Shown here: piece after piece, positions 18,486-27,978 of the stretch | How the letters are laid out: each line of letters opens with the position of its first letter | Numbering within the stretch: the first letter of the stretch is position 1 | From: a bacterium | GTDB lineage: Bacteria; 4484-113; JAFGCY01 | Length of the DNA stretch: 64,000 nucleotides | Assembly (NCBI GenBank): GCA_020849855.1 | Contig: JADZFO010000060.1 | Span: forward strand, 45,362-109,361 | Direction: 5' to 3' | Notes under the pieces: model-generated | The model's database searches: none | The model's input: only the letters and a program-made list of their open reading frames with translations | What the model was told of the DNA's origin: nothing | Made by a program: the position numbers and the translations under genes

Positions 18486-18501
18486 TGTGACTCAATTCAC
18501 G
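18486..18501. promoter_or_regulatory. CRP/FNR-like palindrome between actA and the FMN reductase gene
   Basis: TGTGACTCAATTCACG contains GTGA-N6-TCAC and shares the right half AATTCACGA with the site at 1334-1351. It sits between the divergent promoters of actA and the reductase and could serve both. The regulator is not in the window. Confidence 0.5.
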
Positions 18502-18502
18502 A

Positions 18503-18531
18503 TTGAAAAAGTCCCATTTTGTGCGTATCTG
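18503..18531 (+). promoter_or_regulatory. Candidate promoter of the FMN reductase gene
   Basis: TTGAAA (18503-18508), 17 nt, TATCTG (18526-18531). It gives a leader of roughly 110 nt that includes a G/C hairpin around 18585-18607. Confidence 0.4.
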
Positions 18532-18647
18532 AGGCGATTCAGACAAACCGTTATCCGTTTTATCCGCTTAAAATCTGGGCTCAGACCCCCCCAAGTGCGG
18601 GGGTGTGTCAGAATGAGACCAGTTCTCTTTTCTCTGGAGAAATGAAC

Positions 18648-19202
18648 ATGAAACTGCTCGCCTTCTGCGGATCACTCCGCAGCGCCTCGCTGAACCGCAA
18701 AGTTCTGAATCTCGCCGTCCAGACTGCCCACAGCCGCGGTGCAGAGGTTACGCAGATCGATCTGCGCGAATACCCCATGCCGCCTTACGACGGCGACATC
18801 GAGGAACAGCAGGGCCTGCCGGACGGGGTCCGCGCCCTCGTTGAACTGATCCACGCCAGCGACGGCCTCCTGATCGCCAGCCCGGAGTACAACAACAGCG
18901 TCTCCGGCGTGACCAAGAATGTTATCGACTGGGTTTCCAGGGCCCGGCCCGTGCCCTTCAAGGACAAATCGGCCCTGCTGATGTCAGCCTCGGACGGCCT
19001 GGTGGGCGGATCACGCGGGCTCTGGGCACTGCGCGTGCCGCTGGAGCTGCTGGGCACCCATGTTTATCCTGGCATGTTCTCCCTCGCTTCGGCCAGCAAG
19101 GCCTTTGACGAGAATGATGCGCTGCTGGAAGCCTCGCAACAGCAGCGCCTGGAAAAGCTGGTGGGCGATTTCACCGCCCGGCTGCAGCGCTTCCTCTCAT
19201 GA
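18648..19202 (+). CDS. NADPH-dependent FMN reductase family protein
   Basis: 184-residue flavodoxin-fold protein. The N-terminus MKLLAFCGSLRSASLNRK carries the phosphate-binding loop GSLR-x-x-S, and ASPEYNNSVSGVTKNVIDW is the family signature around residue 80. Substrates could be FMN, quinones or azo dyes, not decidable here. The ATG at 18648 is chosen because GGAG lies 8 nt upstream; the ATG at 18642 is too close to it. Divergent from actA. Confidence 0.9.
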   Translation: MKLLAFCGSLRSASLNRKVLNLAVQTAHSRGAEVTQIDLREYPMPPYDGDIEEQQGLPDGVRALVELIHASDGLLIASPEYNNSVSGVTKNVIDWVSRARPVPFKDKSALLMSASDGLVGGSRGLWALRVPLELLGTHVYPGMFSLASASKAFDENDALLEASQQQRLEKLVGDFTARLQRFLS

Positions 19203-19247
19203 ATACCCCGGCCGCGCTGTCTTAGTGCAGCCAGCCCCAAGTTGTGA

Positions 19248-19253
19248 GACAAT
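19248..19253 (+). promoter_or_regulatory. -10-like box 6 nt before the YggT start (leaderless)
   Basis: GACAAT ends 6 nt before the ATG at 19260, so transcription would start at or next to the start codon. No Shine-Dalgarno is present. One of several such arrangements in the window. Confidence 0.4.
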
Positions 19254-19259
19254 CTCAGC

Positions 19260-19568
19260 ATGCAAAGTGAGGCAAATCCGCTGCTGGTCGTGCTCTACTG
19301 GGCCATCCGCGCCTATGTCTGGCTTATTTTCATCTGGGCGCTGCTGACCTGGATACCCGGCGTCGCCGGCAGCACTTTCCACAACATCATCGGCCTGCCG
19401 GTCCTGCCGGTGATCAACCTCTTCAGCTTCCTGCGGGTCGGGCCCATCGGCCTGGGGGCTGTTGTGGTGGCGCTGCTGCTGAACTTTGTCGCCAACTGGA
19501 TCGCCCGCAAGATCGTGCAGCAAAGCTCCGGCGGCCAGCCGCCGGCCATCGAGGGCGATCAGCCCTAG
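19260..19568 (+). CDS. YggT family membrane protein
   Basis: 102 residues with two hydrophobic regions (about 7-30 and 55-80) and the YggT-like pattern of a first helix ending LLTWIPG, a short loop with LPVLPVINLF, and a second helix beginning VGPIGLGAVVVALLL. YggT proteins are inner-membrane proteins linked to osmotic stress and cell-division factors in other bacteria. Leaderless-type start. Convergent with the epimerase gene. Confidence 0.75.
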   Translation: MQSEANPLLVVLYWAIRAYVWLIFIWALLTWIPGVAGSTFHNIIGLPVLPVINLFSFLRVGPIGLGAVVVALLLNFVANWIARKIVQQSSGGQPPAIEGDQP

Positions 19569-19578
19569 GCTGGCTGAC

Positions 19579-20658
19579 TCAGGCGCCTGCGCCGGCCATC
19601 CCGCTGGCCAGCCACTGCTCAATCATCTGCTCTTCCTGCGCGGCCTCCAGCAGGTTCGGCGCGCTGGCCGGCGGGTTCGCCAGCTCCCACTCGATGGTCC
19701 GCGCCATGGCCACGTCCGGCGCGGTCTGCTCGCTGTAGCCCAGCTTCGTGCGGATCGCAGTCGTATCCAGCTCCCAGTGCTGGCGCATGTTGCCCTGGCA
19801 GCGATGGCTCTGAGGCCAGTACTCCGCCGGCACGGCCAGCAGCTCGCCGGACCAGCCCAGGCTCTCGGCGATCCGGCTGGCCCACTGCACCTCGGTCTGC
19901 GCCGGCGACTCAGCCAGGTGATAGACCCTGCCGCCGCTGCCGGGCTGCTCCAGTGCCAGCGCTACCGCATGGGCTACGTCCCCCACATATGCCCGGCAGG
20001 AGCGCCACAGCGCCGCAACGGAGTCAATCGCGATCCGGGGCCGACCTTCCTGCATGCGCGAGAGGTACTCCCAGAGCCGGTGCTGGTAATCGCCCGGGCC
20101 ATAGACCATCGGCAGACGCAGTATGCTGGCCTGCATCTCCCGCGCGCCCAGATAGGCCCGCTCCACCAGGATCTTGTCATAGTCGTCCAGCAGCTTCTGC
20201 GGGTCGTCGGCGGCCCGCGGTTCTTCCAGCCGGTAGGGATACAGCTTGCTGCGCAGCGCGGACTCTTCAGTCAGTGGCAGGGGTTCCAGGCCGCTTGCGG
20301 GATCACTGCCTTCAACCAGCCCGCGCAGCACGTCATAAGCCTGGTACACATCAACGCTGCTGATGGCGACCAGCCTGGCCACATGCCCGTCGAAGACATC
20401 AAGCACCGCCAGCGCGTCGGCCTCGGATATCGGGCGCATGTCCAGCACGGCGTCGGCCTGCAGCGCGCGCAGCTCGCCGGCATGCGCGGCCAGGTCCGCG
20501 CGCTCGCCCTGGATCCGGCGCAGGTTAGGCAGGTCCAGGTCAACAGGCGCAGTCGACTTGCCGCGGTTGAAGATGCTCACGCTGTGGCCGCGCTCGCAGA
20601 GGGCTTTGACGCAGTGGGCCCCGATATAGCGGGTACCGCCGAGTACCAGGATGTGCAT
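19579..20658 (-). CDS. NAD-dependent epimerase/dehydratase (extended SDR)
   Basis: 359 residues. Rossmann motif GGTRYIG at 7-13, the YxxxK-like catalytic segment DDYDKILVE near 175, and substrate-side segments typical of atypical extended SDRs (RLPMVYGPGD, AYVGDVAHAVALAL, YHLAES). Substrate unknown, probably a nucleotide sugar. No pathway genes adjoin it. The ATG is preceded by CATAAT at a leaderless distance. Confidence 0.85.
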   Translation of the reverse strand: MHILVLGGTRYIGAHCVKALCERGHSVSIFNRGKSTAPVDLDLPNLRRIQGERADLAAHAGELRALQADAVLDMRPISEADALAVLDVFDGHVARLVAISSVDVYQAYDVLRGLVEGSDPASGLEPLPLTEESALRSKLYPYRLEEPRAADDPQKLLDDYDKILVERAYLGAREMQASILRLPMVYGPGDYQHRLWEYLSRMQEGRPRIAIDSVAALWRSCRAYVGDVAHAVALALEQPGSGGRVYHLAESPAQTEVQWASRIAESLGWSGELLAVPAEYWPQSHRCQGNMRQHWELDTTAIRTKLGYSEQTAPDVAMARTIEWELANPPASAPNLLEAAQEEQMIEQWLASGMAGAGA

Positions 20659-20665
20659 GCTGCTG

Positions 20666-20671
20666 ATTATG
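20666..20671 (-). promoter_or_regulatory. -10-like box 7 nt before the epimerase start (leaderless)
   Basis: CATAAT on the minus strand, separated by 7 nt from the ATG at 20658. No Shine-Dalgarno. Confidence 0.4.
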
Positions 20672-20709
20672 AGCCCGGCGGCGCCCGTCTGGTTACAGCC
20701 GGTCCGCTC

Positions 20710-21240
20710 TCAGGGCACAATCGGGATGATCATCAGGCCGACGGGGTTCTCCTCAAAGTAGGTCGTGAACTGTTCTCCCTTCTTCGCGCGCAGGGCTGCC
20801 CAGTCAGCGCCGCTGAAGTCCCACATCGGGATGATGAAGCCGCTGCTGTCTGAGCGGCGGCCATAGGCCAGCGATAGCACCTTCTCTGCGCCATCCAAGC
20901 CCGCGTCAGTCAAAGCCGGGGTGCCTGGCGGCTGCATGCGGCTGTAGCCGGCCTGCTTCATTGCAAGCTCGATCTCCGCAATCAGCGGCTCAATCTCGCT
21001 CTCAAGGCGCCAGCCCTGCCAGTGCTCGGCGCCCTTGGCCGCCATGCTGACCAGAGTTGGCTGGGTATCGGGGTTAGGTCCGCTGAGGGTTTCAAAGCGG
21101 CCATGCAGGCTGATCTTCAGCGCGCCGCTGTTCAGGCTGACCACCTTCTCCGGCAGTGCGCGCCCGGCGCAGGCAGGCAGGATCAGCAGGGCTGCGGCGA
21201 TCAGGCGAACCAGGCCGTAGGCTGGGTTAAGGCGTAACAC
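20710..21240 (-). CDS. Putative lipoprotein of unknown function
   Basis: 176 residues with a lipoprotein signal (LILPAC, Cys24). The mature part begins with a beta-rich segment (KISLHGRFETLSG) and contains a helical stretch resembling a small alpha/beta domain ending in FEENPVGLMIIPIVP. I do not recognise a family. It starts with GTG 7 nt after the stop of the coiled-coil membrane protein gene, so it could be the sixth gene of the ABC-transporter operon. Confidence 0.6.
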   Translation of the reverse strand: MLRLNPAYGLVRLIAAALLILPACAGRALPEKVVSLNSGALKISLHGRFETLSGPNPDTQPTLVSMAAKGAEHWQGWRLESEIEPLIAEIELAMKQAGYSRMQPPGTPALTDAGLDGAEKVLSLAYGRRSDSSGFIIPMWDFSGADWAALRAKKGEQFTTYFEENPVGLMIIPIVP

Positions 21241-21246
21241 TTCGGG

Positions 21247-22110
21247 CTATTCCCTTTCGCGCGCGATATGCACCACCGGGTCAAGCCCGGCCTCCAGCTC
21301 CTCGAAGCTCTCCATCTCCGCCGCGATCAGCTCAGTGTCCTGCAGCGTGGTCAACAGGCCGTCGATCTGCGTGCTCATACCCTTGGGGTCGGAGAGCGTG
21401 ATCGCCTGGTCCACCACTAGGCGCATTGTATCGCCGATGGTATCCGTCTGGGCTTCCAGGTACTTCACGTTCGCCCGGGCCTTCTCGATCTTTTCAAGGC
21501 GCTTTTGCAGCACGTCAATGTTCTTCTGCCGGACTTCCTTGACCCGCTCGTCCTCCGTGCTTTCCAGCTCCCTGTTCAGGCGCTCAATATCCTTGCGGAT
21601 CCTGTCCGGGTCAACATGCTGCAGATAGTTGTGGTAGCGCGTCACCGCCACGCCCAGCTTCAGATAGCTGGCCAGCAGGGTCGCCACCTTGCGCATGTTC
21701 TCCTTCAGCAGCGGGTCCTTCAGTTCGCGCTGGGTCATGCTGCGGCCGCCCACATTGCCGGCCTCGTCCATGCGCAGGCGTGCGGTTAGCTGCTCCAGCT
21801 CCAGATAGCGCTTGCGGATGCTGTCCTCAATGAAGGGCCAGAGCTGGTTGCGCAGGGCGAAAACCTGCAGCTCCTTCTGGTCCTCAAGCTGGCTGTCCAC
21901 CACGCGCTGGAAGCGCGGGTTGAGGGTCAGCATGTACAGGTACACCAGCTCCAGCCCGCCGCCGACCATCAGCCAGCCCAGGCCGTGGCCCAGGCCGTTG
22001 CTGGCGCTCTCGATCAGGAAGAGCCCGGCAAAGAGACCCATGCCGATGTAGTTGTAGACATTGTGGAAGGCCTTGCTGAGATAGACCTTGAAGGGGTACT
22101 TCCCGCTCAT
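21247..22110 (-). CDS. Membrane-anchored coiled-coil protein of the ABC cluster
   Basis: 287 residues with two N-terminal membrane segments (about 20-34 and 42-62), then about 200 cytoplasmic residues rich in Glu/Arg/Leu heptads (two coiled-coil stretches, roughly 65-125 and 165-225). The stop codon of the ATPase gene directly abuts its ATG. No enzymatic motif is seen. By position it could link the transporter ATPase to another partner or act as a scaffold, which is inference. Confidence 0.7.
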   Translation of the reverse strand: MSGKYPFKVYLSKAFHNVYNYIGMGLFAGLFLIESASNGLGHGLGWLMVGGGLELVYLYMLTLNPRFQRVVDSQLEDQKELQVFALRNQLWPFIEDSIRKRYLELEQLTARLRMDEAGNVGGRSMTQRELKDPLLKENMRKVATLLASYLKLGVAVTRYHNYLQHVDPDRIRKDIERLNRELESTEDERVKEVRQKNIDVLQKRLEKIEKARANVKYLEAQTDTIGDTMRLVVDQAITLSDPKGMSTQIDGLLTTLQDTELIAAEMESFEELEAGLDPVVHIARERE

Positions 22111-23000
<890 letters not shown>

Positions 23001-23001
<1 letters not shown>

Positions 23002-23807
23002 CAGGCGCCCTCCCGCCAGGCGAAGAGGCGTCTGCCGATCAGCTTGAAGATCTCATTGGTGCCCACGCCGAGCAAGAGTATCACGAACACCAGCGCGTAG
23101 GCCCAGTCGATATGCCCGCGCTTGTATGAGATCGTGATCAGGTAGCCCAGGCCGTACTTTGCGTCGATCACCTCGGCGAGGATCACATAGGTCCAGCCCA
23201 CGCCATAGATGACGCGGCAGCTCTCAAAGATCATCGGCCAGGCGCCGGGCAGCAGGACACGGAAGATCAGCTGGCTGGGCCGGGCGCCCAGGGTCTGGGC
23301 GGTCTCAAGGTAGACATCCTCCACGGCCGCGATGCTCTCGGCAACCATCGGCAGCAGGTAGACCACCGAGCCGACAAAGAGGAACATCACCTTCATCTGC
23401 TCGCCAAAGCCGAAGAGCAGGAAGAAGAGGCCGGTGATGGCGCTGATCGGTAGATAGCGCAGGGGGTTGCTGAAGGGCTCAATCATCGCGCGGATCGGCG
23501 GATAGGTGCCCATCATGGTGCCCAGCGGGATCGCTACCAGGGCGGCCAGTGCGAAAGCCACACTGATGCGCAGGAAGGAAGCGATCGCGCTGCGCACCAG
23601 GCCCTCCTCCGTATGCAGGTAGGCCAGCGCGGCCAGCACCTGCATAGGGGAGGGCAGGATGGTCTTGGGGATCAGCGGCGCCAGCACGCCGCTTTCGCCC
23701 GGCAGCAGGGGCATGGTCAGCAGGAACCACAGCCCAAGCGCGGTCCCGCTGGCCACCAGCCCAATGAAGCGCCGTTTGACCGGCGACAGCTCCTGGCGAA
23801 TCTTCAT
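23001..23807 (-). CDS. ABC transporter permease (BPD_transp_1)
   Basis: 268 residues with about six helices and a clear EAA-type loop: TAQTLGARPSQLIFRVLLPG followed by AWPMIFESCRV, which docks the ATPase. Related to SsuC/TauC permeases. It lies 5 bp downstream of the solute-binding protein gene. The substrate is not known from sequence. Confidence 0.92.
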
Positions 23808-23812
23808 TCGCT

Positions 23813-25510
23813 TTACTGCTCCGGCGGCAGCACCTCAAAGTCGGTGCGGCGGTTCTTGCTGCGGCCTTCCTCGCTGTCGTTGCTAGCCACGGGCTTGTCC
23901 GGGCCGTTGCCGACCACCACAAACTTGTCCCGCGGGAAGCCGTACTTCTTGACCATGAAGTCCACCACGGCCTGCGCGCGCTTGCGGCTCAGCTCGACGT
24001 TCATGTCGCGCCCGCCGACGCTGTCGGTATTTCCCGACACCCTGATGCGCGCGGAGCCGAAGGTCTGGGCGTACTCCGCCGCCTGCTCCAGCACCTGCTT
24101 GGCGTTCTCGTCCAGGGTGGAGGAGCCGGTGCTGAAGTAGACCGTCATGCGCTTGGTCACCACCGGCGGCGCCTTGGCCTCTTCCTTGGTCGGCTTGTCG
24201 AACTCAAACTCCTGGGTCTGCGGCTCAACCTTGCCCGCCAGCACCTCGGTCGCATCCGACAGGAAGCTGGTGTTGCGGGTCAGGTCGGCGCGGGTCGGGC
24301 TGTTTAGCAGGCCGATCTTCTTCCAGATCTTGCTGGCCGTGTTGTAAAGGTCGTCATAGCCCACCAGCGCGTCGCCATCCAGCTCAAAGAACTGGCGGTT
24401 CTCCGGAGCTCCGGCCAGCTTCACGTCCGCCAGCATGCCCTGGGCGTCCTCCATGCGGATACCGTCAAAGGCGTTGACCAGCTGGGTCGCGGCGGCATCG
24501 GGATCGGCGCTGCACATCTGCACGCCCTGCATCCAGCCGCGGATGAAGTTCGCCGTGTCCTTGGGATAGCGGCTGAGAAAGTCGCCGCGGGCCACGATGG
24601 TGCCGCCGAGCAGGCTGGTGGCTTCGCGGGTCGAGGCCAGGATGCTGGCACCCTGGCGCTCCGAAGCCGCGATGTAAACATCCGGGCTCCAGGAGACGCA
24701 GGCGTCCACCTTGCCGGCCTTGAAAAGCTGCGCGGCCTCGATGGAGCTGGTGGTGAACTTCATGTCCACGTCGTTGCTGCTCATGCCGGCCTGGCTGAGG
24801 ATGTACAGCAACAGGAAGTGGCTGGGCGTGCCCTCGGCCACCGAGATGCTCTTGCCCTTAAGCTGCGCCACATTGCCGATGCCTTTGGCCACGGCGATGG
24901 CGTCCGCGCCGCGCGACCAGTCGGTCTGCAGGATGGTCACCGGCTTGATGTCCGACAGCTGGTCATACTGCAGCGCGAACATGTCGCTGGTGGTGGCCAT
25001 CATGTCAAGGCCGCCTTTGTCACCGCCAATGCGGAAGGCGTTGTCCATCTCCACCAGGTCGTCGATCTGCACCAGCTCAACCTGCACGCCAAAGTCCCTG
25101 GCGAAGACGCTGGCCGGGTTGGCGCTCTTGCCGCCGTTGGCCATCAGACCGCCGGCGAAGCCGCCGTACAGCACGATGCCCACGCGGATCGGCCGCCCCA
25201 GGCTGCCCTTGTCCGCGGGGGTGGTTACGACTTCCTTGTCGCCGGGCTGCTCGGTATCGGCAGTGGCCGCGATCTCATCACCGTTCTGATTCGTATCGCT
25301 GCCATTGTTGTCGGCCGGTGTGTTCTGCTGGTCGTCGGCGTTGACGTTCAGCTCGCTGAACTCGGTCCTGTCCACCGTGCCCTGCTGCTTCTTGGCCGGG
25401 GCGACCGCGTTGATCACCGGGTCCAGCCAGCCCAGCTTGTGGGCGCCGAAGCCCAGCAGGACCAGAATGACGAGCGCCAGGAAGACCTTTGCTCCGGGCT
25501 TTAAACGCAT
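23813..25510 (-). CDS. Solute-binding protein fused to an OmpA-like peptidoglycan-binding domain
   Basis: 565 residues: N-terminal membrane anchor (about 8-25), an Asn/Asp/Thr-rich linker to about 105, an NMT1/SsuA-type periplasmic solute-binding domain (about 110-400, beginning IRVGIVLYGGFAGGLMA), then an OmpA C-terminal domain (about 450-560) with VYFSTGSSTLDENAKQVL and GNTDSVGGRDMNVELSRKRA followed by NRRTDFEV. The fusion would tie an importer's binding protein both to the membrane and to the cell wall. NCBI-type annotations call such fusions phosphate ABC/OmpA proteins, but the fold of the first part suggests a sulfonate- or nitrate-like ligand. Confidence 0.9.
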   Translation of the reverse strand: MRLKPGAKVFLALVILVLLGFGAHKLGWLDPVINAVAPAKKQQGTVDRTEFSELNVNADDQQNTPADNNGSDTNQNGDEIAATADTEQPGDKEVVTTPADKGSLGRPIRVGIVLYGGFAGGLMANGGKSANPASVFARDFGVQVELVQIDDLVEMDNAFRIGGDKGGLDMMATTSDMFALQYDQLSDIKPVTILQTDWSRGADAIAVAKGIGNVAQLKGKSISVAEGTPSHFLLLYILSQAGMSSNDVDMKFTTSSIEAAQLFKAGKVDACVSWSPDVYIAASERQGASILASTREATSLLGGTIVARGDFLSRYPKDTANFIRGWMQGVQMCSADPDAAATQLVNAFDGIRMEDAQGMLADVKLAGAPENRQFFELDGDALVGYDDLYNTASKIWKKIGLLNSPTRADLTRNTSFLSDATEVLAGKVEPQTQEFEFDKPTKEEAKAPPVVTKRMTVYFSTGSSTLDENAKQVLEQAAEYAQTFGSARIRVSGNTDSVGGRDMNVELSRKRAQAVVDFMVKKYGFPRDKFVVVGNGPDKPVASNDSEEGRSKNRRTDFEVLPPEQ

Positions 25511-25516
25511 GTGCTG

Positions 25517-26338
25517 CTACTCCTTCCTGTCCGCGCCGCTCTGGGGCAGCGCGGAGGACACGACGACGGGGTTTTCCCCCGGGGCGACGAAGGGGGCGAC
25601 AAGCTGGTACAGGCGCTCTTCCTCGGCCTGCTTGCTGTCGCTGTAGCTGTGCAGCGCCTGACGGGCGGCCTCCAGCTTGGCTTTGTTGCTTTCAATAATC
25701 GCCCGGCGGGCGGTGATGAAGTCCTGGATCTCCTGCTCAAGTGTGGCGTTCTGGCTCTCCACCTGGCTGTGGATCTCGTCCACCTTGCCGCTGAGGTAGT
25801 TTAGATACACCTCCAGTGCCTGGTCGCGGCGGGCGGCATCCGCCAGCACTTCCTTCATCTCGCCGCCGGCGGCCTTGACCGCCATCTTCACGCTGCGGGC
25901 GCGCACATCCAGGGGCAGGCCGGTGATCTCGGGGTCCTCCAGCATCTGCGCCACCTTCACCAGGTCGAAGCCCCCCGGCACAGCCGGCAGCTCGGCCTTC
26001 TCATAGACCTGGCTGATGGAGAGCACGATGGGCAGGCGGATCTGCGGCAAGGCGGAAGCTGCAGTGGGCAGTCCGGCCGCGGCCTTATCCGTTTTGACGG
26101 TACCGTCGGCGGCCAGGGACTCGCTGGCATGCTCAGCCAGCTTGTCGGCCTCGGCGTCCAGCTTTCGGGTGTCCAAACTTGTGCTGGATTCAAGATCGGC
26201 GCGGATCGCTTCGATCGCAGCCAAAGGATCGGTCTCGGTCTGGTCCGCGCTGTCCTTTGCCGCAGCGCTGCCGCTCCCCTTCTGCTCATCAGGGAATTCC
26301 ACCACCAGACCGGCCAGTTTGCGCAGCAGTCCTGCCAT
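25517..26338 (-). CDS. Coiled-coil protein, first gene of the ABC cluster
   Basis: 273 residues, no signal or membrane segment. Acidic Ala-rich N-terminal 100 residues, then a hydrophobic-helical middle (LPIVLSISQVYEKAELPAVP, about 105-125) and a C-terminal coiled coil (about 185-245). No known domain recognised. The ATG at 26338 follows a run of G residues at Shine-Dalgarno distance; a GTG at 26341 is also possible. TATAAT 25 bp upstream suggests it heads the operon. Confidence 0.7.
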   Translation of the reverse strand: MAGLLRKLAGLVVEFPDEQKGSGSAAAKDSADQTETDPLAAIEAIRADLESSTSLDTRKLDAEADKLAEHASESLAADGTVKTDKAAAGLPTAASALPQIRLPIVLSISQVYEKAELPAVPGGFDLVKVAQMLEDPEITGLPLDVRARSVKMAVKAAGGEMKEVLADAARRDQALEVYLNYLSGKVDEIHSQVESQNATLEQEIQDFITARRAIIESNKAKLEAARQALHSYSDSKQAEEERLYQLVAPFVAPGENPVVVSSALPQSGADRKE

Positions 26339-26361
26339 CACATACCCCCCCTCAGGCCTGA

Positions 26362-26367
26362 ATTATA
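26362..26367 (-). promoter_or_regulatory. -10 box of the ABC/OmpA operon
   Basis: A perfect TATAAT on the minus strand, with a TTGAGG 19 nt upstream as the best -35. Transcription would begin about 15 nt before the start codon. A second -10-like TATACT lies further upstream (minus strand, about 26410). Confidence 0.5.
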
Positions 26368-26506
26368 GCGTTCAAGGCCCTCAGACCCTCAATGAGGGAA
26401 TCCGGGGAGTATACCGGGGCTTGAAAGCGTTTGCAGAAAATTGCCGCGCAATCCCGAACGCGCTTCACGACGGTTTTGGCGCAGACTTACTCTGGCGCTG
26501 CCTTGA

Positions 26507-27787
26507 CTACAGCCCCATAAACAGGCGCACCGGGTCTTCAAGGCTGTCCTTCAGGCGCTTGATAAAGCGCGCGGCGGAAGCGCCGTCGATGACGCGGTGG
26601 TCATAGGAGAGGCCCAGCGGCAGCATCAGGCGCGGCACCAGCTGGCCGCCCACCACGCCGCCTTCCCAGCGCGCGCGGCCGACGCCCAGGATCGCCACCT
26701 CGGGCCAGTTCACAATCGGGGTGAACTCCGCGCCGCCCAGGGCACCCTGGTTGCTGATGGTGAAGCTGCCGCCGGAGAACTCAGACAGCTCGCTCTTACC
26801 GCTGCGGGCGCGCTCGCCCAGCTCACCCAGCTCGCGGGCCAGGGTAAACACGTCCTTCTTGTCCACGTCGCGCAGCACCGGCACAAGCAGGCCGCGCTCG
26901 GTGTCGACCGCGATGCCGAAGTTGTAATAGCGCTTGCGGATCGTCTCGCCGCTGTTGTAGTCAAAACTGGCGTTGAAGTCCGGGAAAGCCTTCAGCGCGC
27001 TCACCAGTGCCGGGATCAGCAGCACGGTCAGGGTCAGCTTGCCGCCCTGGGCTTCCACGGTTTCGCCATACTTCTGGCGCACCTGCTCCAGGTCGGTGAT
27101 GTCGACGCGCTCGAACTGCGTCACCGGGGCCACATGCTGATGGCTCAAGGCCATGTGCTCCGCCGTCTTGCGGCGCACCATGTTCGGGGCCATGCGCTCA
27201 ATAGCGCCCCAGTGCGTGAAGTCGGGCAGGGGCGGGGCAGCGAAGCCTCCGCCACCGCTGCCGCCGGAGCGGCCCTTGACGAAGTTGACCAGGTCTTCCT
27301 GGGTCACGCGGCCGCCGCGGCCGGTTCCGGGCACCAGGCTCAGCTCAATGCCGAACTCGCGGGCAAGGCGGCGCGTGGAGGGAGCAGCGGCGATTGACGC
27401 GCCGTTGGTATGCGCGGGGGGGGCGGAAGTCCCGACGGGCGCCGCAGCCGGAGCGCTGGCCTTCGCCGCAGGCTCGGCCTTGGCCGCCGGGGCCTCGGCT
27501 TTCGCGGCGGGCGCTGTGGCAGTCTCCGCCTTGGCCGGGGCGGCTGCGCCTTCGGCCTTCAGCGTGACAATGGCCGAGCCGATCGGCACGGTGTCGCCGG
27601 GCTTGACCAGCACGGCCTCAACCACGCCGCCGGCGGTGGAGGGAACCTCCACCAGCGCCTTGTCGGTCTCCAGCTCAATCAGGCCCTGGCCTTCGCTGAC
27701 GCTGTCGCCGGGCTTGACCAGCACCTTCAGCACATTGCCGGTCTTGATGCCGTCGCCAACCTCAGGTATTAGAACTTCGACTGCCAT
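26507..27787 (-). CDS. aceF: Pyruvate dehydrogenase E2 (dihydrolipoamide acetyltransferase)
   Basis: 426 residues: one N-terminal lipoyl domain with the lipoylated Lys43 (ETDKALVEV), an Ala/Pro/Lys linker (about 80-130), an E3-binding domain (about 135-170, STRRLAREFGIELSLVPGTG), and the catalytic domain ending with His397/Asp401 in YDHRVIDG. Only one lipoyl domain, where E. coli AceF has three. It lies downstream of aceE across a 190-bp gap filled by palindromic repeats. Confidence 0.95.
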   Translation of the reverse strand: MAVEVLIPEVGDGIKTGNVLKVLVKPGDSVSEGQGLIELETDKALVEVPSTAGGVVEAVLVKPGDTVPIGSAIVTLKAEGAAAPAKAETATAPAAKAEAPAAKAEPAAKASAPAAAPVGTSAPPAHTNGASIAAAPSTRRLAREFGIELSLVPGTGRGGRVTQEDLVNFVKGRSGGSGGGGFAAPPLPDFTHWGAIERMAPNMVRRKTAEHMALSHQHVAPVTQFERVDITDLEQVRQKYGETVEAQGGKLTLTVLLIPALVSALKAFPDFNASFDYNSGETIRKRYYNFGIAVDTERGLLVPVLRDVDKKDVFTLARELGELGERARSGKSELSEFSGGSFTISNQGALGGAEFTPIVNWPEVAILGVGRARWEGGVVGGQLVPRLMLPLGLSYDHRVIDGASAARFIKRLKDSLEDPVRLFMGL

Positions 27788-27833
27788 TGTTCGTTTCTCC
27801 GCTGCCTGGCGGCATTGTTGCCGCCCTTCTCTC

Positions 27834-27977
27834 GTAGGGGCCGCAGAAATGCGGCCCGCTCTTCACTTGGCCGCAGAAATGCGGCCCGCTTCTCACTGGG
27901 CCGCAGAAAGCGGCCTGCCTCGACCGGGGCTGCAGAAATGCAGCCCGTCCTCCGGCCCGCATCTCTGCGGGCCCTAC
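27834..27977. repeat. Array of five REP-like palindromes between aceE and aceF
   Basis: Five units of the type GGCCGCAGAAATGCGGCC (near 27839, 27869, 27899, 27927 and, inverted, 27953) can each fold as a hairpin with a GAAA-type loop. The block opens with GTAGGGG and closes with CCCTAC, so its ends are inverted. Related GTAGGGG-flanked palindromes occur at 30965-31291, 34918-35007 and 38072-38294. Confidence 0.8.
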
Positions 27978-27978
27978 A

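Noticed and set aside
25517-26338. TelA or PspA assignment for the coiled-coil genes of the ABC cluster
   Set aside because: Clusters of this type sometimes include TelA, but I cannot see the TelA signature in either protein, so I left them unnamed.
27834-27977. CRISPR array
   Set aside because: Units are self-complementary, spacers are about 10 bp and similar to each other, and no cas genes are near.
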